DNA of 64,000 nucleotides, taken from contig CM036179.1 of assembly GCA_020631735.1 (NCBI GenBank), forward strand, positions 27,147,063 to 27,211,062. Direction: 5' to 3'. The position numbers and the translations under genes were made by a program. The notes below the pieces were generated by a model, which made no database searches, was not told where the DNA came from, and was given only the letters and a program-made list of their open reading frames with translations. This document shows positions 11,392-23,344 of this stretch, piece by piece. Within the stretch, counting starts at the first letter, position 1; each line of letters begins with the position of its first letter. Origin of the DNA: Saccharum officinarum. Taxonomy: Eukaryota; Streptophyta; Magnoliopsida; Poales; Poaceae.

Positions 11392-11442
11392 CAACAACAA
11401 CAACAACAACATAGCCTTTTTGTCCCAAGCAGTTAGGGTAGC
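11392..11442 (-). mobile_element. 51-bp RTE/SINE 3'-end insertion with 18-bp TSD
   Basis: Read on the minus strand this is a stub with GCTTGGGACAAAAAGGCTAT followed by a short (TTG)n tail. That is the shared 3' end of plant RTE-type LINEs and Au-like SINEs. It is bounded by a perfect 18-bp direct repeat, TACTTTGCTTAGAAGTCT, at 11374-11391 and 11443-11460. The insertion is almost completely 5'-truncated. Confidence 0.85.
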
Positions 11443-11460
11443 TACTTTGCTTAGAAGTCT

Positions 11461-11805
11461 ATTTTGATGTATTACATTTGAGCAGCCAAGTTTTCGGATT
11501 TCTCAATAGTTTCTGAGTGAGTATGAGCAAACATGGTACATGTACATGGCGCATGGGCACCTTAAAATTTTTGTGGTGACAGTACAATATCCGTGACACC
11601 TCCAAATTTTGTTATTTCTTTTCTTTTTATATCTAAGTTGTTAGGGGTTAACTGGTGGTCGAGCCACTGCCTGGCTACCCAAGGCAGGTGGCCTGGCTCA
11701 CCGTCGGTAGGCCAGGTGCATCTAGGCGGCAAACTTTACAGCTTAGGAGAGACTGAGCGAGTACGTGAAGTCTTTCCTTAGACTTGCCCAGGCTCTACAA
11801 TTTCT
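11461..11805. other. Intergenic before assembly gap
   Basis: No gene seen. The last 150 bp are GC-richer (GTCGAGCCACTGCCTGGC and similar) and may belong to another repeat cut by the gap. Confidence 0.4.
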
Positions 11806-11905
11806 NNNNNNNNNNNNNNNNNNNNNNNNNNNNNNNNNNNNNNNNNNNNNNNNNNNNNNNNNNNNNNNNNNNNNNNNNNNNNNNNNNNNNNNNNNNNNNN
11901 NNNNN
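11806..11905. other. Assembly gap, exactly 100 N
   Basis: A fixed-size scaffold gap. It hides the left end of the Copia element 1 LTR, so the distance between the gene and the retrotransposon stack is not known. Confidence 0.99.
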
Positions 11906-12627
11906 TCACCACGGGACCTTACTGGAAGATGACCGGACGCACGACCGCGTCCGATCATAGGAGACCGGACGCGTCAGGTCTCCGCTGGACCTTACTGGAA
12001 CGTGACCGGACACGTCGATCTTTTTCACAGTTGCGTCCAATCTTGCTGTTTACCCTCTGAGACACGTGTCGGGCCTGACCACCGCGTCTGGTCCTCTCAA
12101 GGACCGCGTCTGGTCAGTCAGCCGAAAACGCAGTTAAGTTTTAGTACTGATCGGACGCGTCCGGTCATGACCAGGACCGCGTCCGGTCATAGGTAAACGG
12201 CTCAAACGTCTTCTAAACGCAATGCAACTTGAACCAAGTCGCTTCTAACTGTACTCTGAGCATTTCTCGAGCTACCTAGTGCTAAGTTTGACAAGTGTGC
12301 ACCACACCTAAACATAAGACTTACCTAGGTCAAGCTACTCGCTCATGCCCCTCTTCATAGTACGGTCAAAGGAAGAAACAATGATCCTAACGACTATTCC
12401 AGATGTATCTCAACACCTTGACATTCGGAACTAACCGTCCTTAATCTTATCGTTGATCCTTTGAAAACCGAAACGATTTCCATCAAGGGACATGACTGCC
12501 ATATTGCCCAAAGCAGTTATCATCTCCATGACCTAACTTACCAACGTTTCTGCAAAACACACGTTAGTCATGGTAATTATGTGTTGTCATTAATTGCCAA
12601 AACCAACACCGGGCCTAGATGCTTTCA
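11906..12627 (-). repeat. 3' LTR (partial) of Copia element 1
   Basis: It ends on the plus strand with GATGCTTTCA, the complement of a TGAAAGC-type LTR start, at the position equivalent to 43608 in Copia element 2. It contains many GACCGGACGCGTCCGGTC-like imperfect palindromes (11928-12193), as does the second LTR. The left end is lost in the gap. Confidence 0.75.
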
Positions 12628-13628
12628 GCTTCCTCTACATATGTGCTAAGAGTTTGGATTGAAGCTTGCACATATGCTTAGATAGGAAAAGTAAGAGTCA
12701 ATGTCTACCACGTGATGCTAAGGTATAAGAGATAGACCTTTGAAGCGTGATACCAATCGGAGCGCACTAAATATACTATTCTTAGCACCATTGCTAGTTA
12801 GATAGCACTTGCAAGACACAATACTAGATACCTCGTGAGATCAACATTAGAAGCAAGACTCTTATACCACTTGTGACAACAAAGGCAAGGCACATCTAAC
12901 TATCACCTATGCATGTTTTTCATTTCATCATTCAAGCCTACAACTACCACCATACACCACACAATCATGGAATTTTAATTTTAAAACTTGTGCCATGCAA
13001 GCAAACATATGAAATGCACATTCAAATGCATCAATCAAGTTTATGAGCTTGCTCCCCCTACTTGTGTGCTTAAATTTTAATTGATCCCCTTCCTTTGTCA
13101 TATTTCTCCTCCTATGTCAAAGTTCTCTCCTTTTGTTACCTTTTCACTATCTTTGTGCATTACTTCTCCCCCTTGTGATCAATGACCATAAAGGTTCAAT
13201 TTTAGATAGGTTAAGTTTATCAATGTCAATCAATGGGGTGAGGATCATTTTTCCAAATTTGGTTCAATCTAGATCATTTGCCAAAGAAATTTAACTCAGT
13301 TTGATATAAGGACAAGCTTCTTCACACCTCATTTCAAGGGTTATCTTGTACCATGTTGAGTTAAACACTTATAGCTCATTTTTTAGAACAAACACTAGGT
13401 TCATAAGACCACAAATATGTCATATGCTATACTAGATCAAGTCAAGCATAGAAGCAATAGTGGTACCATACAAGCATCAAATTCATTTAATTTTCATGAA
13501 TGAGCCTATAAGACATGAGGAATGACTAGATACACTAAACAAGTCCTTAGCAATGTATGTATGCATGCCAATCAACTTTTACCTTGGTAGCTCGAATGAG
13601 AGGCATGTCATGTATGTGGGGGGATGCA
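12628..13628 (-). other. Non-coding region between LTR and pol, Copia element 1
   Basis: It matches 43609-44685 of Copia element 2, with shared words such as GAAGCGTGATACCAATCGGA and CTCCCCCTACTTGTGTGC. On the minus strand the latter are purine-rich tracts (AGGGGGAG) that look like polypurine primers. SIRE-type elements have an extended pol-to-LTR region; no env-like frame survives here. Confidence 0.65.
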
Positions 13629-16600
13629 TCAACACATATTTGAGAAATCCAATATGTTCAACTCATTCCTTAGCTTGCAAAATCTTTTCTCATCAAGTGG
13701 CTTGGTGAATATGTCGGCAAGTTGATCTTCGGTGCCCACACTCTCAATGCAAATGTCTCTTTTTTGTTGATGATCTCTTATGAAATGGTGGCGGACATCA
13801 ATGTGGTTTATTCTTGTATGTTGAACCAGATTGTTGGTGAGCTTGATAGCACTCTCATTGTCACATAGCAATGACACTTTCTTGAACTTGATTCTAAAGT
13901 CATTCAAGGTGGCCTTCATCCAAAGAATTTATGCACAACAACTACCGGTGGATATGTATTCGGCTTCGGCAGTTCATAATGCAACACTATTTTGCTTCTT
14001 TGATGACCATGAAACAAGTGATCTTCCTAATAGTTGACATGTACCCGATGTGCTTCTTCTCTCAACTTTGCATCCCGCATAATCTGAATTGGAATATCCA
14101 ATTAGCCCAAACTTTGCTCCTTTGGGATACCACATTCAATATTTTGTGTATGCTTTAAGTACCTCAATATTCTCTTTATTGCCTTCAAATGATTTTCTCT
14201 TGGTGAGGCTTGAAATCTTGCACACATGCACACACTAAACATAACATCTAGCCTTGATACGGTCACATAGAGTAGGCTTCCAATCATAGACCAATACAAC
14301 TTTTGATCCACCATATTGCCACTTGCATCACTATCCAAATTACCATTTGTTCCCATTGGTGTACTAAAGGCCTTGCTTTTATTCATGCCAAACTTCTTGA
14401 GCATGTCTTTGATGTACTTGCCTTGACTCACAAATGTACTATTCTTCAATTGCTTGAGTTGAAGACCAAGGAAGTAACTCAACTCTCCAATCATGGACAT
14501 CTCAAACTCATTTGCCATCGGCTCCGTTTGGCTGTGCTGATAAGCCGGCTGAAAAACACTGTTGGTTGATTTGTTGTGAGAGAAAAATACTGTTCTGGCT
14601 AAAAAAAACAAACTAAAAAGTACGGATTATAAGCTAGATGAATAGGGCCATCATCTTTATAAACTCTTCACAATGGTCTTGATTGGTTGATCCAAATATG
14701 ATATCATCAACATAGATTTGCAACACAAATAAGTCATTGCCAATCTTCTTATTGAAAAGAGTAGTGCCAACCTTGCCCATCTTGAACCCTTTAGAGAGGA
14801 GAAAGTCTCTCAACCTCTCATACCATGCTCTAGGTGCTTGCTTCAAGCCATACAAAGCTTTCTTCAACTTGTACACATGGTTAGGCTTCTTGTCATCTTT
14901 AAAATCGGGAGGTTACTCAACATATACTTCTTCATTGATGTAGCCATTGATAAATGCACTTTTGATATCCATTTGATAGAGCTTGATGTTATGGGTACAA
15001 GCATAGGCTAGCAAGATTCTAATTGCATCCAATCTAGCAACGGGGGCATATGTTTCTCCAAAGTCAAGACCTTTAACTTGAGTGTATCCTTGTGCTACCA
15101 ATCTTGCTTTGTTCCTTACTACTATCCCATCTTAATCTTACTTGTTTCTAAAGACCCATTTGGTTCCGGTTCTTTGGTCTTTTAACTAACTCCCATACTT
15201 GATTTCTAGTGAAGTTATTTAATTCTTCATGCATTACATTAACCCAATCCACATCTCTCAATGCTTCTTCTATCTTCTTTGGTTCAATGAATGACACAAA
15301 TGAGAAATGTTCACAAAATAAAGCCAATCTTGATCTAGTTTATACACCTCTAGAAATATCTCTAATATAGTGTCCAATGAATGATCTCTTGCAATATTGG
15401 TTGGTTGGAGTATTGAAATTTGATTGCTTGCACTTACTTGATCATTGGGTTGAGATGATGTACTATCCATTTGATCTTGCACATTGTCATGAGAGCCACT
15501 TGAACTTGTTTGATTAGTGTCAACTTACACATTTGAGTTAGAGAGCACTTGCACTTGACCATCTTCATCATCATTCACTTGCCTAGGCCTCAATTCACCA
15601 ACATCCATGTTCTTCATAGCATTTGAAAGTTAAATGCCTCTAACATCACCAAGATTCTCATTCTCATCTTGGAAACCCTTGGTTTCATCAAATTCAACAT
15701 CATATACCTCCTTAAGAGTATCACTTGCCAAATTTCAAACTCTATATGCTTTGCTTGTGGTTGAGTATCCAAGTAAGAATCCTTCATCACACTTATTCTC
15801 AAACTTGCCTAATCTAGTGCCTTTCTTCAAGATATAGCATTTGCAACTAAAGACCCAAAAATATGTAATGTTGGGTTTTCTTCCATTCAAGAGCTCATAT
15901 GGTGTCTTGTCTTTCAATGGGTGACAATACAAGCGGTTGCTACAATAGCAAGTCGTGTTGATAGCTTCGGCCCAAAAGGATTGACTCACATTGTACTCAC
16001 TAAGCATGGACCTTGCCATATCAATGAGTATTCTATTCTTTCTCTCAACAATACCATTTGATTATGGAGTGTACTTGGTCGAGAATTGATGTCTAATTCC
16101 AAATTCATCACATAACTCATCAATTCTAGTGTTCTTGAACTCACTGTCATTGTCACTTCTAACTCTCTTGATTGTTTTTTCAAACTTATTGTGAATGCCC
16201 GTGACAAATGATTTGAATGTTGCAAACACATCACTTTTGTCCACTGGAAAGAATACCCAAGTGTATTTAGTATAGTCATCACTATCATAAAGCCATATTT
16301 TTTTTCCACCGATGCTAGTGTATTGTGTTGGTCCAAACAAATTTATGTGTAATAACTCAAATGCTTTACTAGTGCTCATTATGCTCTTCTTAGTGAATAA
16401 GCATATTGACAAGTGAGCATCACTAGCATTGAAATCAACCAAGTATAGATTCTCATATCTAAAACCTTTGAAGATCATGTTAGAGTCATCTACACTTATG
16501 ATCTCTACATCATCTACTCAAAATATGCACTTGAATCTAAGATCACACAATTGAGTCACAGATAGCAAATTGAAGTTCAAACTCTCAACTAGCAACACAT

Positions 16601-16742
16601 TGGATATACTCAAGTCATTGGATATTGTAATCTTACCAAGCCCTTTGACTTTGCCTTTGCCATTATCACCAAAAGTGATACTATCATAGCCATTACTATC
16701 ATTGGTGTTGATTGAGTTGAACATTCTTGCATCACCGGTCAT
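13629..16742 (-). pseudogene. pol of Copia element 1: integrase, RT, RNase H (decayed)
   Basis: On the minus strand the order is protease/integrase leader (16518-16742), integrase core (16062-16478 and 15735-16019), RT (14913-15101, then 14634-14876 with [11 protein letters not shown], then the part before 14520) and RNase H (13629-13919, with CDNESAI). This is Ty1/copia order. Frames are broken by stops and frameshifts. A MITE splits the RT at 14520-14649. The integrase lacks the zinc-finger segment present in element 2 (47270-47445). The element cannot be autonomous. Confidence 0.88.
14520..14649 (-). mobile_element. 130-bp MITE inserted in Copia RT, TSD ATC
   Basis: The host reads TTTGCCATC, then the insert, then ATCTTTATAAACTC. 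Copia element 2 has the uninterrupted TTTGCCATCATTTTTCTAAACTC (45577 onward), giving a clean empty site. ATC flanks the insert (14517-14519, 14650-14652). Ends are GGCTCCGTTTGG and AATAGGGCC. Same family as 4613-4750. Confidence 0.85.
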
Positions 16743-16878
16743 GTATTGAGTGCACCTACTATTAAGAACCCAATGTCTTTCTCTGTCTTTGTAATTGATC
16801 TATAAAATAAGATTGATTCTTTTTAGTTACCCACACTTGCTTGGATCCTTGGAGGTTAGTAACCAAGCTCTTTGTCAC

Positions 16879-18870
16879 CTATATGGCTTTCTTCTTTGAG
16901 CTCATCCATGGTGCACCAATGAACTTAGCCTTCACACCGTTTGTACCCTTAGTAAGCACATAGAAAGAATCAAGCTTAATGGAGGATACATTAGCTTGTG
17001 ATTTCTTGTTCATGCGTTGTTGCTCTATGTGACCAATTTGCTTGCAACTTTTGCAATACCGGCCATTGTTTCTCACAAAACTAGTTTTGTGATTAGCAAA
17101 GATAGCCTTGCCTTTCTTACGAATATAGTACATTCCCTCTTTGTAGAAAGATGCCCTTTGGCTACCCAAGCACATAAGCAAGCGGTCCTTACCACCATAG
17201 CCTTAGCCAAGGTGTGATTGAGCTCTTTTACCTCCTTGAGTGTCTCATTATCAACCATTAATGAGGCATCACAAGTGAAGCCATCACTACTAGATGAGGT
17301 AGAAGTAAAAATATTACAAGGGTTTGTGGGAGCAACAATGTTAGACTTATAAAATGATTCATCAATTATGTCACAAGTTACGCCTTTGTCACGTGCTCCT
17401 TCTCATTTTGCTCATTAAGTAAAGATGAATGAGCTTTTTCGAGCTTCTTGTGAGCCTTGCCAAGCTTCTCATAGGCTTCCTCTATCCTCTCATGAGATGC
17501 ATTGAGCTTATCAAAAGCTTGCTTAAGGGCTTTTAGTTCCTTGCGCAAGTCTTTGCATTCCCTTCTTTTGATGTCAAAATGTTCTTTAGCATCTTTTAAC
17601 GTGTCAATTAGTTCATCTTTAGTGGGTTCCCTTCTTTTAATGTCAATTAGTTCATCAAGTTTGTACCTTAGTGGCCTTAGCCATGAAACATGATGGTGTG
17701 TCAAAGAGAGAAGGCTTCTCTTGAATGACAATGCTTGCAAGAGCCTTCTTCTTGGTGGTCTTGTCATCATCACTGTCATCGTCATCACTTGAGGAAGCAT
17801 CACTATCTCAAGTGACCACATATGAACCACCCTTCTTCTTCTTCTTCTTAAAGGTCATCTTGTCCTTCTTCTCTTTCTTTTTCTTCTTATCCTTCTTGCT
17901 CTTCTTGTCATCATCACCATTGTCGCTATTGTATGAGCATTGAGCAACAAGATGATCCTTGCTTCCACACTTAAAACACCTTCTTAACTCTTCCTTATTC
18001 TTGGATGAGGACTTCTTTCTTCTAGCACGATAGCCCTTCATCATCATGAATTTGCCAAATCTCTTCACAAAGAGAGTCATCTTCTCATCATCCATATCAT
18101 CAAAGCTTGAATCATCATCATCACTTGATGTATCTTGTTTAGCCTTGCCCTTTGATGATGATGTGGCTTTGAATGCCACACTCTTCTTCTTCTTATCTTT
18201 CTTCTCCTTCTTTTCTTTCTTCTCATCATCATCTCTATAAGCATCATCGATCATGACATCTCTTAAGATTTCGTTTGGTGTCATTGTGTCCAAATCGGTC
18301 CTCACTAGCAAGGTAACTAACATGCCAAATCTTGTGGCTAAGCATCTCAAGAACTCATGAGAGAAGTTCTTGTCCTCCACCTTCTCATTAAGTGATTTGA
18401 GATCATTGACAAGCACCTCTATCCGATAGAACATGTCCGACACACTCTCATCTTCCTTTATCTTGAAGCTAGCAAATTTCTCCTTGAGAATGTATGCCTT
18501 TGCACTCTTTATTGCCTTGGTGCCCTCAAATAATTCCTCTAACTTCTTCCAAGCCTCATGAGCCATCTCAATATTCTTGATTTGATCAAATATCCTCTCA
18601 TCAATAGCATCATAAATGGCACTAAAAGCAATGTCATTGTTTTGGAGGAGAACTTCAGCCGCGGTGGGATTCTCTAGATCCTCTATCTCAATCTTAGTCT
18701 CCACCACCTTTCACACATTTCTATTGATTGACTTGATATGTGTGGTCATCTTAGACTTTCAATAAGGATAATTTGTGCTATCAAATTGGGGTGGCTTCTT
18801 GGTATGTTGTTGATTTAAGCTATTTTGACACCGAAGGTTGTTAAGCCTCAAATCACGGTGACTGTTGATT
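16879..18870 (-). pseudogene. gag of Copia element 1
   Basis: The minus-strand frame 17808-18707 (299 aa) has a UBN2-type gag core, a Lys/Glu/Asp-rich low-complexity part and a zinc knuckle CFKCGSKDHLVAQC (CX2CX4HX4C). A Lys/Glu coiled coil follows in another frame (17378-17830), then a second cysteine cluster CKSCKQIGHIEQQ (16879-17181). Upstream of 18707 the same gag frame continues to about 18830 with two TGA stops where the family has Trp. The large gag with C-terminal coiled coil fits the SIRE/Maximus lineage. The 5' LTR and primer site are missing. Confidence 0.85.
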
Positions 18871-19115
18871 TTTCTTAGTGTCACTACTAGGTTTTGTATT
18901 TCTTAGCGATTGCACCAGAAATGCTTATTGATATTTCTTATACTCAAGTAGATAATTCCGCAAGCGCATAGAATATCGTTATAGCATTTCACCCAAGAGT
19001 ATTCCAGGCATCGTTATTTATATTTTACCACAGGGAAGTAAGGGGTAAAGATAGTGATAGGTAACCATCATGTATCTACTAACTAGTATACTGACTAGAC
19101 TAATGTGGGGTCAGT
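18871..19115 (-). mobile_element. Athila-like LTR, left piece (minus), split by LARD
   Basis: Read on the minus strand it matches the end of the plus-strand LTR at 34560-34700 (TAGCATTTCACC, TTTACCACAGGGA, then a degraded GCATTTCT...TGC primer region at about 18900-18922). The LTR itself begins near 18924. It resumes at 29049 and again at 33044 after two nested insertions. Confidence 0.7.
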
Positions 19116-22100
19116 TGTCACACCCAAAATTTCCTATTTTGAGTTGTGCATGAAAAACACTAAATAAAATAAATGATTTTAATATTTGAATAAATCTTAT
19201 CCGATAAATTAAGTTGCTGCTAATTTAAATGTAGAAAACTGTGGTTTAAAACTTTTCCATATTAATTTGATAGGCTTTTCATGATGTGATGTTTGCTTAT
19301 TGCTTAACTTGGTGTTATGAGAATTTTCAAAATGCGTTTAGTAAGTCGTTTATTTTTTCTGGCTTGTCTCTGCCTTTTTCTGTAACTAAATCTCCACTTT
19401 CTCGATCTTAATCTTTTCATATGGAGGATTCCTAGATCATCTTCTTCTACTCCGTATCACTCCTTTCAATTCACCGTCCGTTAATGAATCTCTACAAACT
19501 TCTCGGGATTTTTTTCCGGAATTTATGGAGTTCTCAGAATATTTTTCGTGGCTTAAATACTAATTCTGGGTTTTTCTAGAATTATTTTATATCTGAAATT
19601 AATATATTTCGAAAATCACTAATCCTAACCCTAATCCAATTCAGCCTAAACACTTTCCCTCTTTCTCTAATTGATCAAGGCCTGTACCATTGTCTCTATC
19701 CAATCCTTGTCCAATCTGTTTTTATGTTCCTTGGGCCAATATATGTTTTGGACCTGATAGCAATCCACTCCATGAGGCAAATAAATAAGGCCAACGCTAC
19801 TGGCACAGGAAAATCATAGTGATGCACATGCACACGGACGACACCCAGGACACCAGGCCGTACGTGTCTCCAACTCTCCATCTATAAATAGCGAGCTGCT
19901 GCCCTAGTTTTTTTTCCACGAGCAAACTATCGCCGCCCATGCCCTAGTAGATGGCGTTAGCACCGTCTCCATCCCAAGCCCTAGACTCGCCCTACCCTGT
20001 TTCGGATCTCGCCGAGTTGGGAGCCGAAGTCTCCGTAGTCGTGCTCGCCATCTGCCGCCGTTGCCGAGCTCGGAGCCCAGGCCTCCAGCTGCGTCCGTTT
20101 CCTCATCCACACCGCCGCCTTGCCCTAGCCCTGCCCCTGGTTTTGCATCTCGCCGAGCTCGGAAGCACAACCGCTACTGCTGTTAACGCTGTCTGCCGCC
20201 TCTCGGTACGTCCTCTGCAACCGGCCGGCTACCAATCTACGGCAAGAAGAGCAGAGGAGTCCTTCTACGTGAAGCACCATCTATTTTCTTGTCCAACTCT
20301 AGCACGTCAGCGCTCTTCTTCGCCGGTGGATGGATTGATGCACTTGCAGACCAACAGCTACGTCGTTCCCTGAAGCCGAGCATGCTACTGCCGTTCATGC
20401 AGGACCGAGAAAGCAAGTACGTGTGATCGATCAAGTCAGCTGCATCTTGCAATGATAAACGGTATGCCACATTGTTTAATCGGCCAGATACTTTGCTGAT
20501 GTGATGTATACATCATCCTTGCGTAGTAATTCCATAATTAGTTTAGTCATCATCAATTTATTCATTTGATCTCCGATTCGAGTAGTTCCAGTCGTGTTAG
20601 TTTCATCACGTCGAGCTTTACACGATAGTACCAAAGTTTTTATGTCACGTGTTTTTCTATATATCGTTAAATATTATATTAATAAATATGTTTATACTAG
20701 CTTTATAATTAAAAGCAATTTAGACTATATACCCACGGTTTTATAAATAAATATTAATTTAATTCATGTTAACATGTGTGCTTATGATTATAATTTAGCT
20801 AGTATCAATGTTTATCATGTCACTTGATTATGAATTTATTTATTTAAAATACAATTTGATTAATATTAATTTAATAGTTTTTAATTAAAAGTGACATAGG
20901 TTTATAATTTCGTTTTTGTTGCTTTTGACCGTGGCGATGTAAGTGACATGTTAGCAACGTTGTTTTTCATGTCCCGCGTTTATGAATATAATTAATTTGA
21001 TTAATGTTTAGTTAGCGAGTGCTCTCTTTAATTAATTAAAAAGCAATTTAGGTTTAACTCGATTAATATTCATATTAATGCGTTTTTATTTATAAATTGT
21101 TTAGTTAAGCATGAAATCTATAATTAATTAGATTAATTCTTATTTAATGTCTTGTTAAATTAAAAGAGACTTAGGTTTATATCTCAACCTGTTGTAAATA
21201 AAATGCTAACTTGATAAATAACAACTTAAATGTTTCATTGTTAATTATAACTTGTTTAATCTAATCATGAAACATGATAATTAATTAGTTGTTGTCTCAT
21301 GTTCGGTGCTTTCTAAATTATAAATGTTGAAGTGACTTAAATAATATTAATGTTTATAAATAAAAGAAACATAGGACAACATATATTTTATAATTTGTTT
21401 AGATAAACATGAAACATATATATACTTAATTTATTAGAAGCAACTTATGTTTATAACTATGGTCCTTCATAAATAAATGTTAACATGACTAATATCAACA
21501 TAAATGCCTTTTCAATAATGACATGCTTAGGCCAACCTCGTAACATGTAATGATCCGATTAACTGATCTCACATGTTTTATATTTCAAAACTATAAATAT
21601 TTAAATTTCATTAATGATATATAATTGTTCATAAATAAAATATGATTTAGGTTTAACTCTAGCATTTATAATTTGATATAATTTGGCTAGTTCAACTTTA
21701 GAATAATTCTCTAAAATGTCTATCACCTTAATTCATTAACCAAAATAGATCAAGTGTATAGCCTGTCTTCTTTAGTTATGTTGTCAATCTCGATAGACGT
21801 GTCCTCGGTAACGATAGCTCCGTCCTTAGTCGTTCTTGCATTCTCGTAACCATAGCAACAAGCCATGACGTTTAGTGTGCTTCCTTTTAAAGTATTTTCT
21901 TTGTATGATGTTTGTTCTTAAGTGTGTTTGTTGTCTGTTTGCTGTGCTTGGTTGCTGCAAGTAGAAGTGTGATTCGCGAGTGCTGAAGACGGGAAGCTAA
22001 GGACCGACAAGTATAACAGAAGCTGAAGATCAGAGACAGAGGCTAAAGATTTTTGAGTAGCTAACTCTGGGAAAAAGGCAAGTATAACATGAGACGATCC

Positions 22101-23329
22101 TTGTTGTCCTATTCACTGAAATTATCATATATATGCATGTGTCCTCCTTGACAACCATAGAGATTATAACTTAGCTATTGATTTTCTGTTTCCTTGTCAC
22201 CTATGGGATATGCATTTAGGCAGCTATTGCTAGTGCTTAATTATGAACAATGATCTTGTAATTTGATTAATGGATTAAGCGACCAACCATGAAGATGATT
22301 TTATTACTGTTGAAAGGGGGCTAGAGCAAGGGTTATATTGTTGCTCTAGTTACTCTCCGTAAGGACTTACCTGTAAGTGATAACCGGGATTGATAGTACA
22401 GCTATGAGGGCTATATGGCTCTGACTCTAGTTGTTCAAGAGACATTTTCTAGCTTGTTAGTGGTTACCTTAAATGACGTTAGAATGGCTTGACACGTTGG
22501 GTGTAGGACATCCTCTAGTCTATGAGTATAGCCGAGAAGGAATTGTGCCATTTGAAAAGGGGGTTCCTACATCTGCCTGTCGAGTGAATCTAATGGCCCT
22601 AACTTATTAGATGAACTTTTGAATGGCTTTATATGATTTTCGATGTTTTGGGACTAGCTATCCCATGCATTTGGAAATTATGACTCACAGTGAAAGTGTA
22701 CACCTCTACGCAGAGTTTAATAAACTGGTATACTAGCCGTGCTCATGGATACGAGCGGCCTTGGGGATTCTTACAGAATAGTTGATCACCATTGTTATAT
22801 CATGCTTAATTATTGTTGTTATTATTATGCTCATATTAATGCTATTCATTATCCTTATTGCAATTGATCATTGGTTCATTAATGGGAATTGGTTCATCTT
22901 GATACTACTCAATTGCTAATTATATGATGATTAAAAGCTAAACTTAGTCAAACAGTGTCTAGCCTTTTTGAGCCTCATGAACCCTGTGTTATACTTGTTG
23001 AGTTCGACATAGACTCACTCTTGCTATTTCCACCACACCCCAGTGTGTAGTAAGGTGTTGCTCAGAAGAAGGATAAAGAGGTAGTGAAGTTTTCAGAAGT
23101 CTTTCAGAAGTGTTTGACATACGGAGCCACCAGTCAGCCGTCCTAGAGAAGAATGGAGCCTAAAGTTTAGTCACCGTTCCGCGATACTCTGATGTAAGTG
23201 TTAATATAGCTATGTATACGTTATATAATAACATTGTTTCTGATACTTTTTCATTCTGACATATGTGTGGACTTTCTGGGCACACATATGATTAGCCTGG
23301 TTTTGTTCTTTAGAAAACCGGGTGTGACA
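19116..23329 (+). repeat. 5' LTR of the LARD
   Basis: Layout: AT-rich U3 of about 770 bp, TATAAATA at 19883-19890, a GC-rich leader (19920-20400), then about 2.9 kb of very AT-rich sequence to the end. The TATA box ahead of the GC-rich part suggests transcription starts near 19915. Confidence 0.88.
19951..20373 (+). other. 140-codon GC-rich frame in 5' LTR leader
   Basis: It starts about 60 bp downstream of the LTR TATA box, so it would be the first large frame on an LTR transcript. The product would be Pro/Ala/Arg-rich with no recognised domain. An identical frame lies in the 3' LTR (25633-26055). A random open frame in GC-rich leader DNA is equally possible; I do not assign a function. Confidence 0.3.
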
Positions 23330-23332
23330 GAG

Positions 23333-23344
23333 TGGTATCAGAGC
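23333..23344 (+). promoter_or_regulatory. Primer binding site (initiator Met tRNA), LARD
   Basis: TGGTATCAGAGC, three bases after the LTR end, complementary to the 3' end of plant initiator tRNA-Met. It fixes the plus orientation of the element. Confidence 0.9.
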
